Origin: Cronobacter turicensis z3032
Lineage (GTDB): Bacteria > Pseudomonadota > Gammaproteobacteria > Enterobacterales > Enterobacteriaceae
Length of the DNA stretch: 64,000 bases
Assembly (NCBI GenBank): GCA_000027065.2
Contig: FN543093.2
Location: 3,724,074-3,788,073 of the forward strand
Reading direction: 5' to 3'
Made by a program: the position numbers and the translations under genes. Of the stretch, positions 50,631 to 60,117 are shown piece by piece. The notes beneath the pieces were generated by a model that was given only the letters and a program-made list of their open reading frames with translations, had not been told where the DNA came from and made no database searches. The first letter of the stretch is position 1. Every line of letters starts with the position of its first letter.

Positions 50631-52010
50631 TCAGAGCGCCTGCGCTTTTTCAGCTTTTTTCGCCAGCGCATCCAGCAGTTTCTGATGAATGCCGCCAAAC
50701 CCGCCGTTGCTCATCACCAGAATGTGATCGCCCGGCTGCGCGGTTTTGACAATCATCTCCACCAGCGTGTCGATGTCAGCGCTCCAGTGCGCCGGCTGAA
50801 TGCAGGCGTCCGCCACTTCCGCGACCTGCCACGGAATATGATGCGGCTGGAAGAGGAACACTTCGTCGGCGCGTCCGAGCGACGGCGCCAGATCGTCTTT
50901 GCAGACGCCCATTTTCATGGTGTTGGAGCGCGGCTCAAGCACGGCGATGATGCGCGCCGTACCGCCCACTTTGCCGCGCAGCGCGGCAAGCGTGGCGAGG
51001 ATAGCGGTCGGGTGATGCGCAAAATCGTCATACACCGTGACGCCGTTGGCTTCGCCACGCAGCTCAAGGCGGCGACGCGCGTTCACGAACGAGCCGAGCG
51101 CCTGCGCGGCATCGGCAGGCGTGACGCCCACATGACGCGCCGCGGCGATGGCCGCCAGCCCGTTCTGCATGTTGTGTTCGCCCACCAGTTGCCACTCCAC
51201 CTGGCCCACGCATTCGCCGTCCAGCCAGACTTCCCATTTCGAGGCGTCGTTAGTGAGTTTTTTCGCCTGCCAGCGGCCCTGCTCGCCGAGCTGTTCCTGC
51301 TCGCTCCAGCAGCCCATCGCCAGCACCTGTTTGAGGTTGATGTCGTTTTCGGGCCAGATGATTTTCCCCTGCCCCGGTACGATGCGCACCAGGTGGTGGA
51401 ACTGTTTCTGGATGGCTTTCAGATCGTCAAAGATATCCGCATGATCGAATTCCAGGTTGTTAAGCACCAGCGTGCGCGGCGCGTAGTGAACAAACTTGGA
51501 GCGTTTATCAAAGAACGCGCAGTCATATTCATCGGCTTCAATCACAAAGAACGGGCTGTCGCCAAGGCGCGCGGAGACGTCGAAATTGCCTGGCACGCCG
51601 CCGATGACAAAGCCCGGCTTGTAGCCGCAGGCTTCGAGGATCCAGGTGGCCATACCGGCCGTGGTGGTTTTGCCGTGGGTGCCCGCCACCGCCACAACCC
51701 AGCGGTCGCGCAGCACGAAATCGTGCAGCCATTGCGGGCCGGACATATAAGGAATGCCCTGCTCCAGCACCGCTTCGACGCACGGATTGCCGCGGGTCAT
51801 GGCGTTGCCGATCACCACCAGATCCGGACGCGGCTCAAGCTGCGAGGCGTCATAGCCCTGAATTAAGTCAATCCCTTGCTTTTCCAGCAGGGTACTCATC
51901 GGCGGGTAGACGTTCGCGTCCGATCCCGTCACTTCATGACCCAGCGAGCGCGCCAGCATCGCCACGCCGCCCATAAATGTGCCGCAAATTCCCAGTATAT
52001 GAATACGCAT
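50631..52010 (-). CDS. mpl: UDP-MurNAc:tripeptide ligase Mpl
   Basis: The 459-residue Mur-ligase attaches the recycled tripeptide L-Ala-D-Glu-meso-DAP to UDP-MurNAc in peptidoglycan recycling. The start MRIHILGICGTFMGGVAMLA binds the UDP sugar. The ATP loop is VAGTHGKTTTAGM. FVIEADEYDCAFFDKRSKF and VYDDFAHHPTAILATL are the central and C-terminal Mur motifs. The ATG at 52010 gives the normal length; a longer frame is not supported. It diverges from fbp with 175 bases between. Confidence 0.97.
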   Translation of the reverse strand: MRIHILGICGTFMGGVAMLARSLGHEVTGSDANVYPPMSTLLEKQGIDLIQGYDASQLEPRPDLVVIGNAMTRGNPCVEAVLEQGIPYMSGPQWLHDFVLRDRWVVAVAGTHGKTTTAGMATWILEACGYKPGFVIGGVPGNFDVSARLGDSPFFVIEADEYDCAFFDKRSKFVHYAPRTLVLNNLEFDHADIFDDLKAIQKQFHHLVRIVPGQGKIIWPENDINLKQVLAMGCWSEQEQLGEQGRWQAKKLTNDASKWEVWLDGECVGQVEWQLVGEHNMQNGLAAIAAARHVGVTPADAAQALGSFVNARRRLELRGEANGVTVYDDFAHHPTAILATLAALRGKVGGTARIIAVLEPRSNTMKMGVCKDDLAPSLGRADEVFLFQPHHIPWQVAEVADACIQPAHWSADIDTLVEMIVKTAQPGDHILVMSNGGFGGIHQKLLDALAKKAEKAQAL

Positions 52011-52185
52011 AGGTACAGTCCTTATTAAAACTGAGGCACATTCTACCTGTTTGAAGCGGGGCGAATAAACGCATTTCAGGATAATCCGCATTTTGCTGGC
52101 GCGATTCACCTGTGCGCTACAATTTGAATGTTTGTTAAGATTGTTGCGATCGCTTTACTCAACTTCAGGATGCAGGGAAAGTGTT

Positions 52186-53184
52186 ATGAAAACGTTAGGT
52201 GAATTTATTGTCGAAAAGCAGCACGAATTTTCTCACGCCACCGGGGAACTGACGGCGCTGCTGTCGGCAATAAAGCTTGGCGCTAAGATCATCCACCGCG
52301 ATATCAATAAGGCCGGTCTGGTCGATATCCTGGGTGCCAGCGGCGTCGAAAACGTACAGGGCGAGACGCAGCAAAAACTCGATCTGTTCGCCAATGAAAA
52401 GCTCAAAGCCGCGCTTAAAGCACGCGATATCGTGGCGGGCATCGCCTCCGAAGAAGAAGACGAGATTGTCGTTTTCGAAGGCTGCGAACACGCGAAGTAT
52501 GTCGTCCTGATGGATCCGCTGGATGGCTCTTCTAACATTGATGTCAACGTCTCTGTCGGCACCATTTTCTCAATCTATCGCCGTGTGACGCCGGTCGGGA
52601 CGCCAGTCACGATGGAAGATTTCCTGCAACCGGGCAGCCAGCAGGTCGCCGCGGGTTATGTGGTTTACGGCTCTTCCACCATGCTGGTATATACCACCGG
52701 CTGCGGCGTGCACGCCTTTACCTACGATCCGTCGCTCGGCGTGTTCTGCCTGTGCCAGGAGCGTATGCGCTTCCCGGCCAGCGGCAATACGTACTCCATT
52801 AACGAAGGGAATTACATTAAATTCCCGATGGGTGTGAAGAAGTACATTAAGTATTGCCAGGAAGAGGATAAAGCGACCCAGCGCCCGTATACCTCGCGGT
52901 ATATCGGTTCACTGGTGGCGGATTTCCACCGTAACCTGCTGAAAGGCGGGATTTATCTCTACCCGAGCACCGCGAGCCACCCGGAAGGCAAGCTGCGCCT
53001 GCTGTATGAGTGCAACCCGATGGCGTTTCTGGCCGAGCAGGCGGGCGGCAAGGCGAGCGACGGCAAGCAGCGTATCCTGGATATTAAACCGGACAGCCTG
53101 CACCAGCGCCGTCCGTTCTTCGTCGGCACCGAGCAGATGGTGAATGATGTCGAGCGGTTTATCCGCGAATTCCCGGACGCGTAA
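52186..53184 (+). CDS. fbp: Fructose-1,6-bisphosphatase class I
   Basis: The 332-residue gluconeogenic enzyme hydrolyses fructose-1,6-bisphosphate. The metal site is in VLMDPLDGSSNIDVNVSVGT. IASEEEDEIVVFEG supplies further acidic ligands, and LLYECNPMAFLAEQAGGKAS ends the active site. It equals the E. coli enzyme in length. The ATG at 52186 follows CAGGGAAAG; an upstream extension was discarded. Confidence 0.97.
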   Translation: MKTLGEFIVEKQHEFSHATGELTALLSAIKLGAKIIHRDINKAGLVDILGASGVENVQGETQQKLDLFANEKLKAALKARDIVAGIASEEEDEIVVFEGCEHAKYVVLMDPLDGSSNIDVNVSVGTIFSIYRRVTPVGTPVTMEDFLQPGSQQVAAGYVVYGSSTMLVYTTGCGVHAFTYDPSLGVFCLCQERMRFPASGNTYSINEGNYIKFPMGVKKYIKYCQEEDKATQRPYTSRYIGSLVADFHRNLLKGGIYLYPSTASHPEGKLRLLYECNPMAFLAEQAGGKASDGKQRILDIKPDSLHQRRPFFVGTEQMVNDVERFIREFPDA

Positions 53185-53202
53185 GCGCGTTGTCGGAAGA
53201 TG

Positions 53203-53230
53203 AAAAAAGGCAGCCACGGCTGCCTTTTTT
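53203..53230 (+). terminator. Rho-independent terminator of fbp
   Basis: GGCAGCC (53209-53215) and GGCTGCC (53218-53224) form a short-loop stem flanked by A6 and T6, 18 bases after the fbp stop codon. Confidence 0.88.
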
Positions 53231-53278
53231 GTTGGCGGGTAACAGGGACAGGAAAGATGGCGGGTGCGGTTAAAATAC

Positions 53279-53356
53279 GGCGGGCGCGCTGCGCTTACCC
53301 GCCCTACGGTTATCTCATTGTTTATTTGTAGGGTGGGTAAGCGCAGCGCACCCACC
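53279..53356. repeat. Palindromic intergenic repeat, copy 2
   Basis: The arms 53279-53307 and 53328-53356 (29 bases each) are inverted repeats around a 20-base AT-rich loop. They match the first copy in arm length and in nearly all positions. It lies between fbp and a convergent chemoreceptor gene. Confidence 0.88.
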
Positions 53357-53391
53357 AGCCTGAAGCGCGCCCACCAGACACCCGTAAATCT

Positions 53392-54957
53392 TTAACCCGC
53401 CGCCTGCAACCGGAACGACGCCATCGCCTCCACCAGCTGTTGCGCCTGCTCTTCCAGCGAGCGGGTCGCGGCGGAGGATTGCTGCACCAGCGCCGCATTC
53501 TGCTGGGCGGTTTCGTCCATCTGGCTCACGGCGATATTCACCTGCTCAATGCCGCGGCTCTGCTCCAGCGACGCATCGGCGATTTCACGCACCAGCTTCG
53601 TCATTCGCAACACCTCTTCGGCGATCTCATCCATCGTCTCCCCGGCCTGCATGGCCAGTTCGCTCCCCTCGCCTACCTGGCTTTGCGAATTACTGATAAG
53701 CGTGCGGATCTCTTTCGCCGCCTCGGCGCTGCGGCTCGCCAGCGTACGGACCTCACCGGCGACGACGGCGAACCCGCGCCCCTGCTCGCCTGCGCGCGCC
53801 GCTTCCACCGCCGCGTTCAGCGCGAGGATATTGGTCTGGAACGCAATGGCGTCAATCACGCTCAGGATGTCGCCAATCCGGTCAGAACTGCCGGAAATAT
53901 CGCGCATCTTCTCAATCACATAACAGACCATCTCACTACCGCGATCGGCGGTATCGGAGACCGCTTTCGCCAGCTGATGCGCCATCCCGGCGTTATCGGC
54001 GTTCTGTTTCACCGTCGCGGTGATCTGTTCCATACTCGCCGCGGTCTGCTCAAGCGACGTGGCGGTAGATTCGGTACGCTGCGCCAGATCGACGTTACCC
54101 GCCGCCAGCTCGCGGCTCCCGGTATCGATCTGCGCGCTGGCGTCACGCACGCGCATCACCGACTGCGCCAGCGACAGACGCATCGCCTCGATAGCGCTTA
54201 CCAGCCGCCCCAGCTCGTTATTGCTGGTCGCGGTCAGCGAACGGGTCAGATCGCCTGCCGCCACATGTTCAAGTTGTTCCACCGACTGCGCCAGCGGCCT
54301 GAGCAACACGTGCCGCAGCGCCAGCCAGACCAGCGTCATCACCGCCGCGGTCAGCAGCGCCACCAGACCAATCAGCGCCAGCATCACCTCTTTTTGCGTC
54401 AGCACGCCGTCCACTTCCTGGCGCCCGCGCGCCTCGCCCCAGCGTTGAAACGCCTGTACGTCAGTGTCAAAGGCGCGGGTCAGCGGGATAAGCCCGTTGC
54501 CGAGCAGATCGTAGTAATCATCCGGGCTCTGCTTGTTGAGCGCGGCCATCATCGGCGCGAGCCCCTGCCCGTTCAGCGCGTTAAAGCTCTGGTTAAGTTT
54601 GCCGAGCAGCAGCGCGCCCTGTTCGTCATCGACCTCGCTGGTGAGCACCGTTTTCAGCAACTGCTGACCGCGCACCAGCTCGCCCGCGATCGTTTTCACG
54701 GACGCCGTCGCGTCGTCCACCATGCCGATTTCCATCTGACGCACCGCCTGACCTGCCTCGTTGCGCGCGCGCAAAAGCAGCGTATACCCTTCGTTCAGAC
54801 GCATCATTTTTTCGCCCTGCAGCGCGTTAATACGCTGTAAGGACGCAGAACTTTGTGTGAGTGAATAGATGCCCATGGCGCTCACGAGCAGAAGCAAAAA
54901 GGCCATAACCGCCAACAGCGCCAGCAGGCCGGTACGGATAGAGAGATTTCTCAACAT
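53392..54957 (-). CDS. Methyl-accepting chemotaxis protein
   Basis: The 521-residue receptor has two membrane helices (about 11-30 and 191-214) enclosing a periplasmic four-helix-type sensor, then a HAMP domain (LRPLAQSVEQLEHVAAGDLT) and a cytoplasmic signalling helix with the hairpin tip DAIAFQTNILALNAAVEAAR. Methylation-type segments (ESTATSLEQTAASMEQITAT) are present. The C-terminal NWETF-like CheR-docking peptide of Tsr and Tar is missing; the protein ends FRLQAAG. The ligand is unknown. It lies between fbp and the ytfQRT-yjfF operon, so a sugar-related signal would be a natural guess. Confidence 0.92.
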   Translation of the reverse strand: MLRNLSIRTGLLALLAVMAFLLLLVSAMGIYSLTQSSASLQRINALQGEKMMRLNEGYTLLLRARNEAGQAVRQMEIGMVDDATASVKTIAGELVRGQQLLKTVLTSEVDDEQGALLLGKLNQSFNALNGQGLAPMMAALNKQSPDDYYDLLGNGLIPLTRAFDTDVQAFQRWGEARGRQEVDGVLTQKEVMLALIGLVALLTAAVMTLVWLALRHVLLRPLAQSVEQLEHVAAGDLTRSLTATSNNELGRLVSAIEAMRLSLAQSVMRVRDASAQIDTGSRELAAGNVDLAQRTESTATSLEQTAASMEQITATVKQNADNAGMAHQLAKAVSDTADRGSEMVCYVIEKMRDISGSSDRIGDILSVIDAIAFQTNILALNAAVEAARAGEQGRGFAVVAGEVRTLASRSAEAAKEIRTLISNSQSQVGEGSELAMQAGETMDEIAEEVLRMTKLVREIADASLEQSRGIEQVNIAVSQMDETAQQNAALVQQSSAATRSLEEQAQQLVEAMASFRLQAAG

Positions 54958-55067
54958 GGTGGGGTCCCGGTAATCGCGATAGCTTAATCCATTGAAGAAA
55001 AAACTATCGGCAATTACCGGAGAAAGTTTATACAGATCAGTCAGATCAATATCTTATTACTGAAAAC

Positions 55068-56057
55068 TTAGTGCGGCGTCACACGGGTGACGTCAGCGCT
55101 CTGGCGGTTTTCCCACAGCACCGTCAGCCCGCGCTGCAACGCGATAAAAATAAACAGCAGGAGCCCGATGGCGATTTTAGTCCACCAGGAGCTTAACGTG
55201 CCGTCGAAGTTAATATAGGTCTGGATAAGCCCCTGGATAGCCACGCCAAACAGCGTGCCGAGCACCGTCCCTACCCCGCCGGAGAGCAGCGTGCCGCCGA
55301 TGACCACCGAGGCAATGGCGTCCAGCTCGACGCCCACACCCGCCAGCGCGTAGCCCGCCGAGGTGTAAACCGAAAAGACAATGCCCGCGAGCGTGGCAAG
55401 CCCGGTAGAGAGCATGTAAATGCGCACGGTCACGCTGCGGGTGGAGATGCCCATCAGGTTCGCGGACGTGGCGCTGCCGCCGATGGCGTAAACCTGATTG
55501 CCAAACCGGGTGCGGTGCGCGAGGAAAATCCCAATCACCACCACGCCCAGCATTAGCAGGCCCATTGCGCTCAGCCGCCCGCCACCAGGGATTTTCCATG
55601 CGAGGCTTGAGAGCGTGTCGTAAATCGGGTGGTCAATCGGGATCGACTCCTCAGACACCAGATAGCTGACGCCGCGCAGAAAGAACATCCCGGCGAGCGT
55701 AATGATAAACGCCGGGATTTTGAGCGCATCGATAAGCCAGCCCATTAACGCGCCGAACGCGCAGCCCATCAGCAGGACCAGCGGGAACGCCACCAGCGGC
55801 GACATGCCCCAGAAGCCGATCGCTTTGGCGAGGAACACGCCGGTGAAGGCGATCACCGAGCCGACGGAGAGATCGATGCCGCCGGAGAGGATCACAAACG
55901 TCATGCCGACGGCGATAATGCCGAGAAAGGCGTTATCGGTCAGGATATTGCAAATCACGCGCGTGGAGGCGAAACCGGGGAACTGCGTCAGGCAGTAGAG
56001 GTAGCCGAGCACAAATACCGCGAGCGTGATGGTCAGCGGCAGGTTACGTTTTATCAT
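55068..56057 (-). CDS. yjfF: Galactofuranose ABC transporter permease YjfF
   Basis: The 329-residue inner-membrane protein is the second permease of the YtfQRT-YjfF importer. It has around nine hydrophobic segments and the family stretch GGIDLSVGSVIAFTGVFLAK, followed by IASVVIGGTLLSGGVGTVLG. Its start overlaps the end of ytfT by 14 bases, implying coupled translation. It is the last gene of the operon and ends with no obvious terminator. Confidence 0.95.
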   Translation of the reverse strand: MIKRNLPLTITLAVFVLGYLYCLTQFPGFASTRVICNILTDNAFLGIIAVGMTFVILSGGIDLSVGSVIAFTGVFLAKAIGFWGMSPLVAFPLVLLMGCAFGALMGWLIDALKIPAFIITLAGMFFLRGVSYLVSEESIPIDHPIYDTLSSLAWKIPGGGRLSAMGLLMLGVVVIGIFLAHRTRFGNQVYAIGGSATSANLMGISTRSVTVRIYMLSTGLATLAGIVFSVYTSAGYALAGVGVELDAIASVVIGGTLLSGGVGTVLGTLFGVAIQGLIQTYINFDGTLSSWWTKIAIGLLLFIFIALQRGLTVLWENRQSADVTRVTPH

Positions 56058-57066
56058 GGCGGCGCACTCCTTTAATCAGACCAATAAATCGCGGCGACTG
56101 AACAATCAGCACGCACAGCACCACAACCGCTTTCACGACCTGGTTCAGCTCTGGCGGAAAGCCCGACAGCAGAATCCCGGTATTCATCCCCTGAATAATC
56201 AGCGCGCCGACGACCGACAGCGCCAGATTAAAGCGCCCGCCCATCAGCGACGCGCCGCCAATCACCACCGCCAGAATCGCGTCGAGCTCAAGCCACAGCC
56301 CGGCGTTGTTGGCGTCCGCGCCGCGAATATCCGCCGCGACGATGATCCCGGCAATCGCCGCGCACAGGCCGCTTAGCATATAGGTAAGCATGACGATAAG
56401 CCGGGTACTGACGCCCGCGTTTTTCGCCGCGCGAATGTTGATGCCGACAGCTTCAATAAACATGCCGAGCGCGGTTTTGCGGGTAAAGAGCCAGAACGCC
56501 AGCAGCGTCAGAATCGCGATAATGACCGGCGTCGGGAAGAAAAACAGCGAGCCGCTGCCAAGCCAGGCGAGCGACGGTGAGTTGAACGTCACAATCTGCC
56601 CGGACGTAATGAGCTGCGCCACACCGCGCCCGGCGACCATCAGAATCAGCGTCGCCACGAAAGGCTGGATCTTCAGCACCGCCACCAGGATGCCGTTCCA
56701 GAGACCGGCCAGCACGCCGACGCCAAGCGACGCCAGAATCACGACAGCGAGACTGTGCCCGCCCACGGTCAGCGTCGCGGCGGTCGCGCCCGCAATCGCC
56801 ATCACCGCGCCGACGGAAAGGTCAATCCCGCCGGTGGCGATGACCAGCGTCATGCCGATCGCGAGCAGCGCCACGGGCGCGGCGCGGTTGAGGATATCTA
56901 TCGGGCTGCCGAAGAGCCGCCCGTCCTGAAGCACTATCTGGAAAAAGTGATCCGCCACCAGGCCGTCGACCAGCAGCACCAGCATCAGCGCCGCGATTTG
57001 CGGCATGCCGGGCGGAAAGCGTAAGCGCCGCTTCGGCGCGCCCGTATCCGGTAATGAACGAGGCAT
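56044..57066 (-). CDS. ytfT: Galactofuranose ABC transporter permease YtfT
   Basis: The 340-residue permease pairs with YjfF to form the membrane channel. It matches E. coli YtfT over its length: AAPVALLAIGMTLVIATGGI, LKIQPFVATLILMVAGRGVA and NAGLWLELDAILAVVIGGAS. The start MPRSLPDT at 57066 follows E. coli; an extension of ten codons lacks support. It lies 13 bases after ytfR. Confidence 0.96.
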   Translation of the reverse strand: MPRSLPDTGAPKRRLRFPPGMPQIAALMLVLLVDGLVADHFFQIVLQDGRLFGSPIDILNRAAPVALLAIGMTLVIATGGIDLSVGAVMAIAGATAATLTVGGHSLAVVILASLGVGVLAGLWNGILVAVLKIQPFVATLILMVAGRGVAQLITSGQIVTFNSPSLAWLGSGSLFFFPTPVIIAILTLLAFWLFTRKTALGMFIEAVGINIRAAKNAGVSTRLIVMLTYMLSGLCAAIAGIIVAADIRGADANNAGLWLELDAILAVVIGGASLMGGRFNLALSVVGALIIQGMNTGILLSGFPPELNQVVKAVVVLCVLIVQSPRFIGLIKGVRRHDKT

Positions 57067-57079
57067 CACGCGTAGCTCC

Positions 57080-58582
57080 TTATGCCGCAATGGCATTCAT
57101 AATGGCGCCGACCGAGAGATCCTCAAGCGGGATCTCCGCCACCTGCTGGCGGTCGCGCAGAATAATCACCCGGTCGGCGTAGCCCACCAGCTCTTCCAGC
57201 TCAGACGAGATGACCAGCAGGGCCAGCCCGTCGGCGCACAGGGTTTCGATAAGCCGGATGATCTCCGCATGGGCGCCGACGTCGATGCCGCGCGTCGGCT
57301 CGTCGAGGATCAGAAACTGCGGTTTCGTCAGCAACCAGCGTGAGAGCAGAACTTTTTGCTGGTTGCCGCCGGAGAGAAATTCAATCGGCTGCTCCGGGCC
57401 CGGCGTGCGAATGCCGAGCTGGCGGATAAAGCGGGCGGCAATCTCATCCTGCTCGCGCCGCGGGATCGGACGCAGCCAGCCGCGCTGGGCCTGCAGCGCC
57501 AGAATGATGTTTTCGCGCACCGAGGCGGCGCCGATGATGCCGTCGGTTTTCCGGTCTTCAGGGCAAAAGCCGATCCCGAGCCGTGACGCCTGCTGCGGCG
57601 AGCGCAGCGTTTGCGGCTTGCCTTTAATAGCGGCGGTGCCGCTGTCTGCCGGGTGAATGCCGAAGATGACTTCCGCCGTTTCGGTGCGTCCTGAGCCGAG
57701 CAGGCCCGCCAGGCCGACGATTTCGCCGGGACGCACCTCAAGCGTAAACGGCGCGATAACGCCTTTTTTGCCGTAATCCTGGAATGCCGCGACCGGTTTT
57801 TCACTCAGCAGCGTGCGCCCGGCGCGCTGCAGCGCGTTACTTTCAAGTTCGCGCCCCAGCATCATTTTCACCAGTTCGATTTGCGGCAGCTCGGCGGTGT
57901 CGCGCGTGCCGACAAATTTCCCGTTACGCAGCACCGTGATGCGATCCGTGACTTCATAGACCTGATCGAGAAAATGCGTGACGAAGATAAGACTGACGCC
58001 CTGCGCGCGTAGCTGGCGCATCAGGGTAAAGAGCATCTCGACCTCTTTGGCGTCGAGGCTGGCGGTGGGTTCATCGAGGATCAGCACGCGCGCCGAGAGA
58101 TCGATGGCGCGGCAGATAGCGACGATCTGCTGCATCGCGACCGAAAAGCGGTTCAGCGGCTCGCGAACGTCAAGATGAAACCCGTAGGATTCGAGCAGCG
58201 CCGTGGCGCGCTTTTCCATCTCTTTACGGCGCAGCAGGCCAAAGCGGCGCGGCTCACGGCCAATAAACAGGTTGTCCGCCACCGACATGTTGGGCAGCAG
58301 GTTAACCTCCTGGTATACGGTGCCAATGCCGAGCTGTTGCGCATGTGCGGTGTTGCGCGGCCGCACAGCCTCGCCGCCGAGATAAATGGTGCCGCCATCG
58401 GGCTGGTAAACGCCGGTCAGCGCTTTAATCAGCGTCGATTTACCGGCGCCGTTTTCGCCGAGTAACGCCATAATTTCCCCGCGACGCAGGCTGAAATCGA
58501 CATGGTCGAGGGCCTTTACGCCAGGAAACGTTTTGCTTAAGCCTTCCGTTCGCAGGATTTCCTGATGGTTATCGTTATTCAT
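57080..58582 (-). CDS. ytfR: Galactofuranose ABC transporter ATPase YtfR
   Basis: The 500-residue protein has two ABC cassettes in tandem. The first shows Walker A GENGAGKST and Walker B VLILDEPTASLD; the second has a degenerate Walker A (LAGLLGSGRTETAEV) and Walker B FLILDEPTRGID, as usual for the sugar-importer class. The signature segments RFSVAMQQIVAICRA and FLSGGNQQKVLLSRWL are clear. The ATG at 58582 gives the E. coli length. The gap of 177 bases to ytfQ contains the third palindromic repeat. Confidence 0.96.
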   Translation of the reverse strand: MNNDNHQEILRTEGLSKTFPGVKALDHVDFSLRRGEIMALLGENGAGKSTLIKALTGVYQPDGGTIYLGGEAVRPRNTAHAQQLGIGTVYQEVNLLPNMSVADNLFIGREPRRFGLLRRKEMEKRATALLESYGFHLDVREPLNRFSVAMQQIVAICRAIDLSARVLILDEPTASLDAKEVEMLFTLMRQLRAQGVSLIFVTHFLDQVYEVTDRITVLRNGKFVGTRDTAELPQIELVKMMLGRELESNALQRAGRTLLSEKPVAAFQDYGKKGVIAPFTLEVRPGEIVGLAGLLGSGRTETAEVIFGIHPADSGTAAIKGKPQTLRSPQQASRLGIGFCPEDRKTDGIIGAASVRENIILALQAQRGWLRPIPRREQDEIAARFIRQLGIRTPGPEQPIEFLSGGNQQKVLLSRWLLTKPQFLILDEPTRGIDVGAHAEIIRLIETLCADGLALLVISSELEELVGYADRVIILRDRQQVAEIPLEDLSVGAIMNAIAA

Positions 58583-58646
58583 GGTCGGGCTCTCCTGTCG
58601 CCTCAGGATGGCGGGTTGTTGGTTCACATGGCGTTGGTTGGGGCGC

Positions 58647-58725
58647 GGCGGGTGCGCTACGCTTACCCGCCCTGCCTGTCAAAAAGCAGGCAATATGTAG
58701 GGCGGGCAAGCAACGCGCACCCGCC
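58647..58725. repeat. Palindromic intergenic repeat, copy 3
   Basis: The arms 58647-58675 and 58697-58725 (29 bases each) are inverted repeats; the loop contains a second small hairpin (CCTGC/GCAGG). It lies between ytfQ and ytfR within one operon, where an RNA hairpin could favour higher levels of the upstream binding-protein message. Confidence 0.85.
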
Positions 58726-58759
58726 GTCAGGGCCGTAAGAAGCGCATCACGCCGGTGAA

Positions 58760-59716
58760 TCAATACCCCATCGTTTTCTTCTTCTCTAACATCTCTTTGG
58801 CGGTATCCGGCAGATACAGCACCGACTGGGTAATGGTCAGCTTCGGAGGCTGGGTGCCGTCCTTCTTGAATTTCTCCAGCGCGTCAAACGCCGGCCCCGC
58901 CATGTTCGGGGTCAGCTCCACGCTCGCGTTCGCCTCGCCGTCCACCATCGCTTTGAAAATGTCCGGCACGCCGTCGATAGAGCCCGTCAGGATATCTTTG
59001 CCCGGTTTCAGCCCGGCCTCTTTAATGGCCTGAATGGCGCCGATCGCCATATCGTCGTTATGGGCGTAAACCATGCAGATGTTTTTGCCGTTGTTCTCGG
59101 CCTTGATAAAGCTCTCCATGACTTCTTTACCTTTCGAGCGGGTAAAGTCGCCGGACTGAGAACGGATAATCTTGATGTTCGGCGCTTTGGAAATCGCCTC
59201 GGCAAACCCTTTCTTACGATCGATAGCCACGCTCGCGCCGACGGTGCCCTGTAACTCCACCACGTTGCACGGTTTGCCCGCGGCAGTTTTCACCAGCCAG
59301 TCGCCGATAAGCTTGCCTTCCAGCACGTTGTCGGCGGTGACGGTGGTCATGTAGAGCGACTTATCTTTGACATCAATGGAGCGGTCCAGCAGCATCACCG
59401 GGATCTCCGCGTCTTTCGCCTCTTTCAGCACCGGCTCCCAGCCCGTCGCCACCACCGGCGCGATAAAAATCGCGTCCACGCCCTGGGCGATAAACGAACG
59501 TACCGCTTTAATCTGGTTCTCCTGCTTCTGCTGACCATCGGCGACTTTCAGCGTGATGCCGCGTTTTTGCGCCTCGCTTTTCGCAACGCTGGTTTCCGCC
59601 GCGCGCCAGCCCGATTCAGAGCCGACCTGTGAAAATCCCACGGTTAACGGGGCGGCTAATGCCATAGACGACATGGCTGCCGAAACTGCTGTGACAACAA
59701 GTAAGCGCTTCCACAT
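58760..59716 (-). CDS. ytfQ: Galactofuranose-binding periplasmic protein YtfQ
   Basis: The 318-residue precursor has a signal peptide (1-21, ending MALA) and the type I periplasmic-binding fold. APLTVGFSQVGSESGWRAAE begins the mature chain; VAPVVATGWEPVLKEAKDAE in its IAPVVATGWEP form and ICMVYAHNDDMAIGAIQAIK follow. It binds galactofuranose, and galactopyranose more weakly, in E. coli. The length matches. It is the first gene of the operon, and a GalR-type box lies about 230 bases upstream. Confidence 0.96.
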   Translation of the reverse strand: MWKRLLVVTAVSAAMSSMALAAPLTVGFSQVGSESGWRAAETSVAKSEAQKRGITLKVADGQQKQENQIKAVRSFIAQGVDAIFIAPVVATGWEPVLKEAKDAEIPVMLLDRSIDVKDKSLYMTTVTADNVLEGKLIGDWLVKTAAGKPCNVVELQGTVGASVAIDRKKGFAEAISKAPNIKIIRSQSGDFTRSKGKEVMESFIKAENNGKNICMVYAHNDDMAIGAIQAIKEAGLKPGKDILTGSIDGVPDIFKAMVDGEANASVELTPNMAGPAFDALEKFKKDGTQPPKLTITQSVLYLPDTAKEMLEKKKTMGY

Positions 59717-59939
59717 AAGGGTATCCTCGTAAGGTTATTGTTGGGTAAGAGTCCACCTCAGGCGAAACTATAGACAAGCGTGGATGTAACTGAATGCGTT
59801 ACATCACAATTCAAAAAAGTAACGAAAAAGTTAAAAATCAGAAGACACGGGATTCCACGCCAGCCGTTATACGGCGCGGCAAGCGCCAGTACGGCCCTGG
59901 GCAAAAATTTTTAGCGTAAAAACGCCCGGAAATAACACT

Positions 59940-59955
59940 TTGTAAACGTTTTCAG
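59940..59955. promoter_or_regulatory. GalR/GalS-type operator
   Basis: TTGTAAACGTTTTCAG matches the 16-base GalR/GalS consensus GTGKAANCGNTTNCAC at all positions except the two outermost. Control of ytfQ by GalR is known in E. coli, and this gene set is a galactofuranose importer. Confidence 0.65.
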
Positions 59956-60071
59956 TAATTTATTGAGGATGCAGCTGGCTTTATGGATTAACGTGTCATG
60001 GGAAAACGCTGAAAGCAGCAGCAGGCGCGCAGGCGAAAGAAAAGAGTCCACGACATTCCAGTGCAGTTGGC

Positions 60072-60077
60072 TATAAT
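60072..60077 (+). promoter_or_regulatory. -10 element of ppa
   Basis: A perfect TATAAT lies 41 bases before the ppa start codon. No good -35 hexamer is found at 16-18 bases upstream. Confidence 0.6.
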
Positions 60078-60117
60078 ACCTGGCACTTGTTTGCCATACA
60101 TTTTTAAGGAAACAGAC

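Larger units (their letters stand above)
59717..60117. other. Divergent control region ytfQ / ppa
   Basis: This 400-base gap holds a GalR/GalS-type box at 59940-59955 and a ppa -10 element at 60072-60077. The part near ytfQ is AT-rich. No additional gene is supported. Confidence 0.6.

Noticed and set aside
53440..54840. Open frame of 466 codons on the plus strand opposite the first chemoreceptor gene
   Set aside because: It is Arg/His/Leu-rich and an antisense shadow; similar frames occur opposite mpl (50685-51866) and the second chemoreceptor gene.
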